DNA from: Winogradskyella luteola
GTDB lineage: Bacteria > Bacteroidota > Bacteroidia > Flavobacteriales > Flavobacteriaceae
Reading direction: 5' to 3'
Length of the DNA stretch: 64,000 bases
Assembly: GCF_019203985.1 (NCBI RefSeq)
Contig: NZ_JAGSPD010000010.1
Location: 1 to 64,000, forward strand
Each line of letters opens with the position of its first letter. Position 1 is the stretch's first letter. A model generated the notes under the pieces. The model searched no databases. It saw only the letters and a list, made by a program, of their open reading frames with translations, and was not told the DNA's origin. A program made the position numbers and the translations under genes. Positions 17,639-25,767 of this stretch are shown here, one piece after another.

Positions 17639-17889
17639 TCATTTTGTAATTCTACTTCGTGCTTCTAAATCAGCAATATTCGTTGCGGTTGCCAAACCTA
17701 TGTCACCCATGTATCTCAACCAAATATCACAAACACCTGTTGGGAGCCTTTCAAACTAAAGCCTCTTGCGGGTTGCATTTCTGGCGCCCCAATATACGTT
17801 CTGTGACCTAAAGTATTAGGTACCCTAAAAAATAATGACGAGACGATAATACCTTACATTATAGCTTTAAATTGTAATTTCTGCTTCAT
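17639..17889 (-). pseudogene. Decayed gene for a short, probably exported protein
   Basis: In the 606-base gap before mreB, the minus strand reads MKQKLQFKAIM, a stop, then GIIVSSLFF and VPNTLGHRTYIGAPEMQPAR in the same frame. After an apparent frameshift near 17750 it continues as VCDIWLRYMGDIGLATATN and LEARSRITK to a stop at 17639. A basic start followed by a hydrophobic run suggests an exported protein broken by one nonsense codon and one frameshift. I do not recognise the parent family. The rest of the gap (17890-18198) shows no gene; it contains a TTAGCTAGCTAA palindrome and a possible mreB -7 box TACATTTA at 18140-18147. Confidence 0.4.
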
Positions 17890-18198
17890 CTTTGATTTGT
17901 TTTTAGATAGCAAAAATTGGTAAACACTATTTTTAAAAAATGTTAGCTAGCTAATATATCAAAAAAAGACACCATTAATCTGGTAATCAGACCATAATAA
18001 ATTAAAATTTAACTTGCTTTTTAATAATAATGAATTAAAAAAAGCTGAAAGTTAGCGTTGATTAATTGACTGACCTCTTTATACTTAAAAAAAATCAATC
18101 AATAAACATCTATAACCGTAGAAATAACGTATAATTTATTACATTTACGCTTGGTCATTAAAATTGACTATAATAATCAAAATAATTTTAAAAAACAC

Positions 18199-19227
18199 AT
18201 GGGATTTTTTGATTTCTTAACAGAAGAAATAGCCATAGATTTAGGAACTGCAAATACGTTAATTATTCACAACGATAAAGTTGTTGTTGACAACCCCTCT
18301 ATAGTAGCAAGAGACCGAATTAGTGGAAAAATTATTGCCGTTGGTAAAGAAGCCAATATGATGCAAGGCAAAACACATGAAAATATAAAAACCATCCGCC
18401 CATTAAAAGATGGTGTTATTGCAGATTTTGATGCCTCGGAACAGATGATTAGCTTGTTCATTAAGAACATTCCTGCATTGAAGAAGAAATTTTTCAACCC
18501 AGCACTAAGAATGGTGGTTTGTATCCCTTCGGGAATTACCGAAGTAGAAATGCGTGCGGTAAAAGAATCTTGTGAGCGTGTAAATGGTAAAGAGGTTTAC
18601 CTCATCCATGAACCCATGGCAGCAGCGATAGGTATTGGCGTAGATATTATGCAACCCAAAGGTAATATGATTGTAGACATTGGTGGTGGCACAACTGAAA
18701 TAGCAGTTATTGCACTTGGTGGTATTGTTTGTGATAAGTCTGTAAAAGTAGCAGGTGATGTGTTTACAAATGATATTATATACTACATGCGTACACAGCA
18801 TAATTTATATGTTGGAGACAGAACAGCTGAAAAAATTAAAATACAGATTGGAGCAGCAACCGAAGATTTAGAATTACCGCCAGAAGATATGAGCGTTCAA
18901 GGACGTGATTTGTTAACCGGTAAGCCAAAACAAGTTCAGATTTCTTATCGTGAAATTGCTAAGGCCTTGGATAAATCCATTCTTAGAATTGAAGATTCTG
19001 TAATGGAAACATTATCTCAAACCCCACCAGAATTGGCAGCAGATATTTACAACACTGGAATTTATCTTGCAGGCGGAGGATCAATGTTAAGAGGGTTGGA
19101 CAAACGTTTATCACAAAAAACAGATCTACCAGTTTACATTGCTGAAGATCCATTGAGAGCCGTAGTTAGAGGTACAGGAATTGTACTTAAAAACTTACCT
19201 AAATACAAAAGCGTATTGATTAAATAA
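18199..19227 (+). CDS. mreB: Rod shape-determining actin-like protein MreB
   Basis: An actin-like ATPase that forms membrane-bound filaments guiding lateral wall synthesis. The ATG at 18199 (MGFFDFLTEEIAIDLGTANT) is chosen because it gives the normal family N-terminus; an in-frame start 48 bases earlier adds an unrelated Asn/Lys-rich segment. The 342-aa protein shows phosphate loop 1 IAIDLGTANTLI, VCIPSGITEVEMRAV, the HEPMAAAIG loop, phosphate loop 2 MIVDIGGGTTEIAVI and GIYLAGGGSMLRGLD. It heads the operon mreB-mreC-mreD-mrdA-rodA, with 10 bases or fewer between all members and overlaps in the middle. Confidence 0.98.
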   Translation: MGFFDFLTEEIAIDLGTANTLIIHNDKVVVDNPSIVARDRISGKIIAVGKEANMMQGKTHENIKTIRPLKDGVIADFDASEQMISLFIKNIPALKKKFFNPALRMVVCIPSGITEVEMRAVKESCERVNGKEVYLIHEPMAAAIGIGVDIMQPKGNMIVDIGGGTTEIAVIALGGIVCDKSVKVAGDVFTNDIIYYMRTQHNLYVGDRTAEKIKIQIGAATEDLELPPEDMSVQGRDLLTGKPKQVQISYREIAKALDKSILRIEDSVMETLSQTPPELAADIYNTGIYLAGGGSMLRGLDKRLSQKTDLPVYIAEDPLRAVVRGTGIVLKNLPKYKSVLIK

Positions 19228-19237
19228 AGCGTAAATA

Positions 19238-20059
19238 ATGCAACAAATTTTCAATTTTGTTATAAAAAACAAAACCTTTCTGTTGTTTTTATTGCTTTTT
19301 AGTATTGCTCTTGCCTTAACCATTCAGTCGCATTCTTATCACAAAAGCAAATTTATAAACTCTGCAAATGCGCTTACAGGAGGTGTTTATGGCACAGTAA
19401 ACTCTATAGGTAAATATTTTGATCTAGAACACGAAAATGAAATTCTATCAGAAGAAAACAAACATCTAAGAGAACAGCTTTTTAATTCTAAAAATAATTT
19501 AGATTCTACTTATATTGATTCGACATATTCTAAAGGACAATACAAAGTCACTGCGGCCCAAGTTTATAAAAACAGTTACTCTTCAACCCATAACTATCTT
19601 ACCATAAATAAGGGCAGAAAAGATAGCATACGACAAGATTTTGGTATCATTACTTCAAAAGGAATAGTAGGAATTATAGATCAAACCTCTTCTGGTTATG
19701 CTACAGTACTTTCTATTTTAAACAAAAAAAGTAGGATAAATGCTAAGCTCAAAAGAACCGATCATATTGGTTCACTAAAATGGAACGGCTCCTCTCCTTT
19801 TTATGTTCAACTCGAAGATGTATCGAAATTTGCACCGGTAAAAGTTGGTGATACAATAGTAACAGGTGGACAATCTGCAATTTTCCCAAAAGGTATTGGT
19901 ATTGGTATAATTGAAAGTTTTGAAACTGATATAAGTGGTGACACATATACCATAGAAGTGAAATTGTTTAACGACATGACCAATATAGGGGCGGTCTATA
20001 TTCTCGAAAATCTTGACAGAAATGAAATAAAAACACTTGAAAATTTAAGTAATGAATAG
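19238..20059 (+). CDS. mreC: Rod shape-determining protein MreC
   Basis: A bitopic inner-membrane protein linking MreB filaments to the periplasmic wall-synthesis machinery. The 273-aa protein has an N-terminal membrane helix (FLLFLLLFSIALALTI, about aa 14-29), a coiled coil over about aa 65-90 (LEHENEILSEENKHLREQL) and the paired beta-barrel periplasmic domain with LTINKGRKDSI, GIITSKGIVGII, VGDTIVTGGQSAIFPKGI and GDTYTIEVKLFND. It starts 10 bases after mreB, and its 3' end overlaps mreD by 8 bases. Confidence 0.96.
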   Translation: MQQIFNFVIKNKTFLLFLLLFSIALALTIQSHSYHKSKFINSANALTGGVYGTVNSIGKYFDLEHENEILSEENKHLREQLFNSKNNLDSTYIDSTYSKGQYKVTAAQVYKNSYSSTHNYLTINKGRKDSIRQDFGIITSKGIVGIIDQTSSGYATVLSILNKKSRINAKLKRTDHIGSLKWNGSSPFYVQLEDVSKFAPVKVGDTIVTGGQSAIFPKGIGIGIIESFETDISGDTYTIEVKLFNDMTNIGAVYILENLDRNEIKTLENLSNE

Positions 20060-20558
20060 TGTTATTTTATCAAATAGTACCCGGTTTATAGTTTTGCTTT
20101 TGGCGCAGGTTGTTATTTGCAACAACATTAATTTTCTAGGCTACATTAACCCATACATCTACATAATTTTTATCTTTTTGTTTCCCATTAGAGAAAACAG
20201 ACTTGTGCTTTTATTGGTCAGTTTTATGTTGGGCATGCTGATAGATATGTTTTCAGATTCTGGTGGAGTGCATGCAGCCGCAGCAATTTGTTTGGCCTAT
20301 GCACGTCCTGTATTGTTAAAAACTTCGTTTGGTATGCTATATGAGCATCAAAGCATAAAGTTTAGCAATACCGATTTAGGTAGTCTAATTACCTATGTAA
20401 CCTTTGGCACATTGATACATCATTTTATATTATTCTCGCTAGAAATTTTTAACATGTCTAGCATACTTTTAATATTAAAAAAGACGTTATTCTCTAGTAT
20501 TTTTACAGTGATACTCAGTATACTGATTATCATTTTATTTAGCCGAAAAAAGAAATGA
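20052..20558 (+). CDS. mreD: Rod shape-determining protein MreD
   Basis: A 168-aa integral membrane protein with about five hydrophobic helices (VILSNSTRFIVLLLAQVVIC, YIYIIFIFLFPI, LLLVSFMLGMLIDMF, YVTFGTLIHHFILFSLEI, TVILSILIIILF) and a short basic C-terminus (SRKKK). MreD sequences diverge strongly, so the call rests on length, topology, the FMLGMLIDMFSDSGG segment seen in flavobacterial MreD, and position between mreC and mrdA. The start overlaps mreC by 8 bases and its end overlaps mrdA by 4 (ATGA), indicating translational coupling through the elongasome operon. Confidence 0.93.
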   Translation: MNSVILSNSTRFIVLLLAQVVICNNINFLGYINPYIYIIFIFLFPIRENRLVLLLVSFMLGMLIDMFSDSGGVHAAAAICLAYARPVLLKTSFGMLYEHQSIKFSNTDLGSLITYVTFGTLIHHFILFSLEIFNMSSILLILKKTLFSSIFTVILSILIIILFSRKKK

Positions 20559-22495
20559 GAAAACTATTACTCCTAACTACTGTTATTCTTGTTGGCCTAG
20601 TTTTTATAGCGCGCTTGTTTTATCTTCAAGTCTATGGTGGTTATGAATACAATATTTTTGAAGACAGCGCAATTAGAAAAGAGTACAACTACCCTAAGCG
20701 AGGCTATGTCTATGATAGAAACGGAAAGCTTTTAGTTGCCAACCAACCTTCTTACGATGTTATGGTAATTCCTCGAGAAGTTGAAACGATGGATTCCTTA
20801 AAACTGAATGAATTCTGTAAGCTATTAAAAATCACAAAAGAAAAATATCTCAGAAAACTAGAGAAAGCTACAAATTATTCTCCAAGATTATCCTCACCAT
20901 TCGTCCAACAATTATCTAAAACTGATTATGCTGTTTTACAAGAAAAGATGAGAAAGTATGATGGTTTTTATATTCAAAAGCGGTCATTGCGCTCTTACCA
21001 AACTACTATTGGGGCTAACGTTCTTGGCGACATTGGTGAAGTTAATCGCGCTATCATTGCTAAAAAACCCTATTACAAATTAGGCGATTTAATTGGTAAA
21101 CAAGGGGTTGAAAAAACCTATGAAAATATACTAAGAGGTGTTAAGGGGATAAAGTTTATTCAAAAGGACCGTTTCAATAAAAATATTGGCCCTTACAAAA
21201 ATGGAACTTTTGATACGCTACCAAAACCAGGGAAAGATATTACCATAACAATAGACGCTCAACTTCAAGCTTATGGTGAGTTACTAATGACCAACAAACG
21301 TGGTGGTATTGTAGCCATTGAACCTAGTTCTGGTGAAATATTAGCTATGGTTTCTGGTCCATCATACAACCCTAATTTATTAGTAGGCAGAGACCGTTCT
21401 AAAAATTTTAATAAGCTCTATAGAGATAGTATTGCAAAGCCATTATTTGATAGAGGTTTACAGGCCATGTATCCGCCTGGCTCTCCCTTTAAAACCCTTA
21501 ATGCTTTAGTCGCTTTACAGGAAAGTGTAGTAACTACCGAAGAGCGCTTTAGTTGTGCTATGGGTTATCGTTATGGTAATAGGAAAATGGGATGTCATGC
21601 ACATAGAAGTCCAGCGAACATGAACATTGGGATCTACGAATCATGCAATGCCTATTTTGCAAATGTTTACCGAAGAATTATAGATAAATATGACTCCCCT
21701 GCAGAAGGTATGGACAATTGGAGTAGGCACATAAAGAGTTTTGGTCTTGGCAATTACCTTAATAATGATTTATCCGTAGGTCAACCTGGTAAAGTACCTA
21801 CGGCTGAAACATACAATGAAGGTTATGGTAAAAATAGATGGTACACCACTTTTACGATTTCTAATGCTATTGGACAAGGTGAAGTTTTAGCAACACCAAT
21901 TCAACTAGCTAATATGGCAGCAGCAATTGGTAATCGTGGTTATTATTACACACCACATATTATTAAAGAGATTGAAGGAGATACAATTCCTTTAAAGTTT
22001 ACAACACCTAAATACACCACTATAGACAAACGCCATTTTGAACCTGTTGTACAAGGTATGTTTGATGTTTACAATAAAGGAACGGCAAATATGTTACAGG
22101 TAAAAGGTATCGAGATATGTGGCAAAACAGGAACTGCTGAAAACTTTGCCATTATTGATAGTGTAAAAACACAACTAACTGACCACTCAATTTTTGTAGC
22201 ATTTGCCCCTAAAGATAACCCTAAAATTGCTCTGGCAGTTTTTGTTGAGAACGGTTATTTTGGAAGTCGATTTGCAGGTCGCATGGCAAGCTTGATGATT
22301 GAATATTACCTTAAAGGCGAAATTACAAGAACAGATATGGAAAACTTTGTACTCCGTTATTCCCTTGAGCATGAGTACCAAAAGCCATTTTCTGGTGAAC
22401 CTTTTGGTATTAACAGGCAAACCACACTTGAAGCTATTGACGAAAAAGCGTTTCAAAAGTTATTAAAACTTAAAGCCGAAATCCCTAAGTCCTAG
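20555..22495 (+). CDS. mrdA: Penicillin-binding protein 2 (peptidoglycan transpeptidase MrdA)
   Basis: A class B PBP that cross-links new wall during elongation, paired with RodA. The 646-aa protein has an N-terminal membrane helix (LLLLTTVILVGLVFIARLF), a dimerisation domain beginning RGYVYDRNGKLLVANQPSYD, and the transpeptidase domain with catalytic motifs SPFK (Ser310, Lys313), SCN (Ser363) and KTG (Lys524). Proline after the catalytic serine replaces the more usual Thr or Ile, a minor variation. It lies between mreD (4-base overlap) and rodA (3-base gap). Confidence 0.97.
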   Translation: MRKLLLLTTVILVGLVFIARLFYLQVYGGYEYNIFEDSAIRKEYNYPKRGYVYDRNGKLLVANQPSYDVMVIPREVETMDSLKLNEFCKLLKITKEKYLRKLEKATNYSPRLSSPFVQQLSKTDYAVLQEKMRKYDGFYIQKRSLRSYQTTIGANVLGDIGEVNRAIIAKKPYYKLGDLIGKQGVEKTYENILRGVKGIKFIQKDRFNKNIGPYKNGTFDTLPKPGKDITITIDAQLQAYGELLMTNKRGGIVAIEPSSGEILAMVSGPSYNPNLLVGRDRSKNFNKLYRDSIAKPLFDRGLQAMYPPGSPFKTLNALVALQESVVTTEERFSCAMGYRYGNRKMGCHAHRSPANMNIGIYESCNAYFANVYRRIIDKYDSPAEGMDNWSRHIKSFGLGNYLNNDLSVGQPGKVPTAETYNEGYGKNRWYTTFTISNAIGQGEVLATPIQLANMAAAIGNRGYYYTPHIIKEIEGDTIPLKFTTPKYTTIDKRHFEPVVQGMFDVYNKGTANMLQVKGIEICGKTGTAENFAIIDSVKTQLTDHSIFVAFAPKDNPKIALAVFVENGYFGSRFAGRMASLMIEYYLKGEITRTDMENFVLRYSLEHEYQKPFSGEPFGINRQTTLEAIDEKAFQKLLKLKAEIPKS

Positions 22496-22498
22496 ACC

Positions 22499-23779
22499 AT
22501 GCTAAGAGAAAATCAAAGACGTTTTAAGTTTGATTGGATTACGATCATTTTGTTTTTATTATTAGTAGGTTTTGGCTATCTCAATATTTTATCGGCATCT
22601 CATGTTGGAGAAATCACGAGTTATTTTGATACATCCCAACTTTATGGAAAACACCTCATATTTATTGGACTCACTTTTGTATTAATTGTATTTATTCTCT
22701 CGTTCGAGGCCAAATTTTATGAACGTTTTGCAAGTATTATCTATTTAGTCGCCATTTTGGCCTTAATGGGTTTGTTTATATTTGGTAAAGATGTTAATGG
22801 TGCACGATCATGGTATGGCATTGGTAGTATGACCATTCAACCAAGTGAGTTTGCAAAGTTTGCTACAGCTCTGGCGGTTGCTAAATACATAAGTGATTTG
22901 CAAACCAATATGCAAACCTTAAAAGACCAAATCAGAGTCGCTGCCATTATTTTTACACCAGCTATATTGATTTTACTTCAAAATGATGCAGGTAGCACTA
23001 TAGTTTACTTGGCTTTTTTCTTTGTGTTTTACAGAGAAGGTCTGCAACAGGTCTATTTGATTGTTGCCGTATCATTAATTTTAATAGCTGTACTTGCATT
23101 AAAATTCGGAATCTTAACTACTGCAATAGTTACTTTATTAGCACTCTTAATTCGTTATTTTTTCAGAAAAAAGAAACGTGCTTCCATACTTCAATATGTC
23201 TTAGTTTTATTGATTGCTGTCGGATTTGGATATGGTGTGAAATTATTTTACCAACATGGGTTAAAAGCTCATCAGCAAAACAGAATAACTATCTTTTTAA
23301 GATTGGAGAAAGATCCGATTAAGCTAGAACAAATGCGAAAAAGAGAAGCTTATAATCTCATTCAATCCGAGCAGGCTATTAGCTCTGGTGGCTTAACCGG
23401 CAAAGGGTTTCTAGAAGGCACAAGAACAACAGGAAAATTTGTACCCGAACAACATACCGATTATATTTTTAGTACTGTCGGCGAAGAATGGGGGTTTTTG
23501 GGCAGTAGCGTAGTTGTAGTTCTATTTGTACTTCTCATTATAAGAATTCTCTATTTAGCCGAAACTCAAAAATCCCAATTCAGTCGTGTTTATGGTTATG
23601 GAGTTGCTTCGATATTATTTGTACATTTTACCATTAATATCGGTATGGTAATGGGACTAATTCCTACTGTTGGTATCCCTTTGCCATTTTTTAGTTATGG
23701 CGGCTCAGGACTTTGGGGCTTTACCGTTTTACTGTTTATTTTTGTAAAGTTAGATAGCAATAAAATCAATGAATGGTAA
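22499..23779 (+). CDS. rodA: Peptidoglycan glycosyltransferase RodA
   Basis: A SEDS-family polytopic enzyme polymerising lipid II into glycan strands in the elongasome. The 426-aa protein has about ten membrane helices and the SEDS signatures GARSWYGIGSMTIQPSEFAK, NDAGSTIVY, the EQHTDYIFSTVGEEWGFLG loop and the C-terminal GIPLPFFSYGGSGLW. A cytoplasmic basic loop (RYFFRKKKRAS) is present. It closes the mre operon and is followed by a 13-bp stem terminator. Confidence 0.97.
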   Translation: MLRENQRRFKFDWITIILFLLLVGFGYLNILSASHVGEITSYFDTSQLYGKHLIFIGLTFVLIVFILSFEAKFYERFASIIYLVAILALMGLFIFGKDVNGARSWYGIGSMTIQPSEFAKFATALAVAKYISDLQTNMQTLKDQIRVAAIIFTPAILILLQNDAGSTIVYLAFFFVFYREGLQQVYLIVAVSLILIAVLALKFGILTTAIVTLLALLIRYFFRKKKRASILQYVLVLLIAVGFGYGVKLFYQHGLKAHQQNRITIFLRLEKDPIKLEQMRKREAYNLIQSEQAISSGGLTGKGFLEGTRTTGKFVPEQHTDYIFSTVGEEWGFLGSSVVVVLFVLLIIRILYLAETQKSQFSRVYGYGVASILFVHFTINIGMVMGLIPTVGIPLPFFSYGGSGLWGFTVLLFIFVKLDSNKINEW

Positions 23780-23785
23780 ATAAAA

Positions 23786-23815
23786 AAAGACTGTTTTTAT
23801 TAAAAAACAGTCTTT
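23786..23815. terminator. Bidirectional terminator between rodA and the PLDc_N-type gene
   Basis: Perfect 13-bp stem AAAGACTGTTTTT / AAAAACAGTCTTT with a 4-base loop. A longer T-run follows on the minus strand (A-run 23782-23788 on plus), so it may serve both convergent genes. Confidence 0.85.
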
Positions 23816-23839
23816 CAATGACATTTATCATCATAGCTA

Positions 23840-24052
23840 TTAATCAATATATGTCATATTATTTGTTTTGAATGTAATGGACATTATATAAAAAAAGACA
23901 CCAAGTACCGGTAAAAACAATAACAATACTAACCAAACCATTTTGCTCTTAATTTTCCTCCGTGATTTAAGCACAACAATACACAGAAGCAGAATAATTA
24001 GTATGTAACAACCTATGAAAAAATTTACCATTTCTGAATCTACCAACATCAT
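23840..24052 (-). CDS. Small PLDc_N-type membrane protein
   Basis: A 70-aa (or 69 or 63 aa, from a later Met) protein with two hydrophobic helices, MVNFFIGCYILIILLLCIVV and MVWLVLLLFLPVLGVFFYIM, joined by a basic loop KSRRKIKSK. The second helix matches the PLDc_N pattern (W-hydrophobic-P-x-x-G-x-x-x-Y) found as stand-alone small membrane proteins in Bacteroidota. Function is unknown; there is no phospholipase domain. It is followed by a strong terminator and preceded by a long inverted repeat (24070-24136). Confidence 0.75.
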   Translation of the reverse strand: MMLVDSEMVNFFIGCYILIILLLCIVVLKSRRKIKSKMVWLVLLLFLPVLGVFFYIMSITFKTNNMTYID

Positions 24053-24069
24053 GGTGTCTTAATATTTTT

Positions 24070-24136
24070 AACTTACATTCCGAGATGCTATATAACTAAC
24101 TCTCTATTTCAATTTTACAATCTTGGAATGTAAGTT
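24070..24136. repeat. Long inverted repeat between icd and the small membrane gene
   Basis: A 12-bp perfect inverted repeat AACTTACATTCC / GGAATGTAAGTT, extending to 17 bp with one G-T pair (24070-24086 with 24120-24136), around a 33-base spacer. On the plus strand it is followed by a T-run (24135-24141), but no plus-strand gene ends here. On the minus strand, the direction of icd, no T-run follows. It could be a transcript-stabilising hairpin or another REPIN-like unit. Confidence 0.6.
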
Positions 24137-24153
24137 TTTTTGAAAACTTCTAT

Positions 24154-25590
24154 TTACTGTCCTTGTCCCAATGAGTAACCCCTTACACCATCGAACGTAT
24201 ATAAGTTTTCTGTTTTTATGGCATCTATACCGTGATCCATAGCTGCCTGTAAAACTTCTACTATTTTTCTTTTTGACAATTCTTTCCCATCTTTAGCACT
24301 ATATCTACATCTCCAATGATCCGTACAAAACGTTTCATCAAATCCATTTGGCCAAACCTTAATACCCCTATTGGTAATCATTGACAACTCTAGCTCATCA
24401 TTATTTAATTTTTGTAGTTGTTCCGCAAGTTTATCGGCATCGTAGCCATTCCAATCTACAAACAAATCAACTCCTACAACTTTTTTGTCTTTAGATGGCT
24501 TTCGCTGGTATTTTGGAAGTATTAATGGTGTATTATCATCAAAATGAACTTCTGGTAATTGCTTAGGCTTATTACCCAAATTAGCAATAACCGCTTCTGC
24601 AAATTCTTTTGTTCCGACACGTTTCGTGCTCATTACCGAATCATAGATATCATTGGTATGCACACCATCTTCGATAGTTCTTAACCATGCGTTTTGTATT
24701 TTTTCAGCAACTTCGCTTTGCCCAACATGATTAAGCATCATAACAGCACCGTTAATTAATCCTGAAGGATTAGCTACATTCTTACCTGCAATATCTGGTG
24801 CAGAACCATGAATAGCCTCAAACATAGCACATTCTTGACCTATGTTTGCTGAGCCTGCTAAACCTACAGAACCTGTAATCTGAGCAGCGATATCTGACAC
24901 GACATCACCATATAAATTTGGCATAACAATGACATCAAAATCTTCTGGTGAATCGGCCAATAGAGCAGAACCTATATCTACGATCCAATGTTCATTTATT
25001 ATATCTGGATAGCGGGAAGCAACCTCATCAAATACTTGATGGAATAAACCATCGGTCTGCTTCATAATGTTATCCTTAGTAAAACAAGTGACTTTTTTTC
25101 TTCCATACTTTTTGGCATATTCAAAAGCATAGGTTACAATTTTTTCACAACCAGGACGACTAATTAACTTTAGGCATTGTACCACTTCATCAGTTTGTTG
25201 ATGCTCAATACCTGCATATAAATCTTCTTCATTCTCTCTAATAATTACAACATCCATATCTGGATGCTTAGTCGTTACGAAAGGGTGTAAACTACGACAA
25301 GGTCTAACATTAGAATATAATCCTAAAGTTTTGCGCATAGTTACATTAAGACTTTTGTAGCCACCGCCTTGAGGTGTTGTAATAGGTGCTTTAAGAAGTA
25401 TTTTATTTCTTCTTATAGACTCCCATGCATTATCTGAAATTCCGGTAGAATTACCAGATAAATATACCTTTTCTCCAACTTCGATTTCCTCAAAAGTTAA
25501 ATCTGCACCAGCTGCAGAAAGTATATTAAGTGTTGCATCCATAATTTCTGGACCGATACCATCACCTTTGGCTAAAGAAACTTTTATCAT
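24154..25590 (-). CDS. icd: NADP-dependent isocitrate dehydrogenase
   Basis: Oxidatively decarboxylates isocitrate to 2-oxoglutarate in the TCA cycle. At 478 aa it is longer than the E. coli-type enzyme: the catalytic beta-decarboxylating dehydrogenase domain (aa 1-335) carries AKGDGIGPEIM, substrate loop GLYSNVRPCRSL, IIRENEEDLYAGIEHQ, the YDVI-type segment FDVIVMPNLYGDVVSDIAA and the nucleotide site EAIHGSAPDIAGKNVANP. It is followed by a C-terminal extension (about aa 350-478) as in the Thermus-type enzyme. Lys/Arg content after the HGSAPDIAGK loop suggests NADP, but cofactor choice is inferred from the family. Confidence 0.93.
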   Translation of the reverse strand: MIKVSLAKGDGIGPEIMDATLNILSAAGADLTFEEIEVGEKVYLSGNSTGISDNAWESIRRNKILLKAPITTPQGGGYKSLNVTMRKTLGLYSNVRPCRSLHPFVTTKHPDMDVVIIRENEEDLYAGIEHQQTDEVVQCLKLISRPGCEKIVTYAFEYAKKYGRKKVTCFTKDNIMKQTDGLFHQVFDEVASRYPDIINEHWIVDIGSALLADSPEDFDVIVMPNLYGDVVSDIAAQITGSVGLAGSANIGQECAMFEAIHGSAPDIAGKNVANPSGLINGAVMMLNHVGQSEVAEKIQNAWLRTIEDGVHTNDIYDSVMSTKRVGTKEFAEAVIANLGNKPKQLPEVHFDDNTPLILPKYQRKPSKDKKVVGVDLFVDWNGYDADKLAEQLQKLNNDELELSMITNRGIKVWPNGFDETFCTDHWRCRYSAKDGKELSKRKIVEVLQAAMDHGIDAIKTENLYTFDGVRGYSLGQGQ

Positions 25591-25767
25591 AATTGCGTTT
25601 GTTTTTTATTACAGTGCAAAGATGATATTCCTTTTTCATATATTTTTATATATGTTTTAAATGATATATATAAACAATACTTATCGAAAACGTTTTCGTA
25701 GTAGGCCAATACTACAGAATTGCTAATTTAAAGTAGTAAATCGAACAAAAAATTTAAGAAAATTTAA

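Noticed and set aside
18151..18198. 16-codon N-terminal extension of MreB
   Set aside because: Asn/Lys-rich and unlike any MreB; the ATG at 18199 gives the conserved start.
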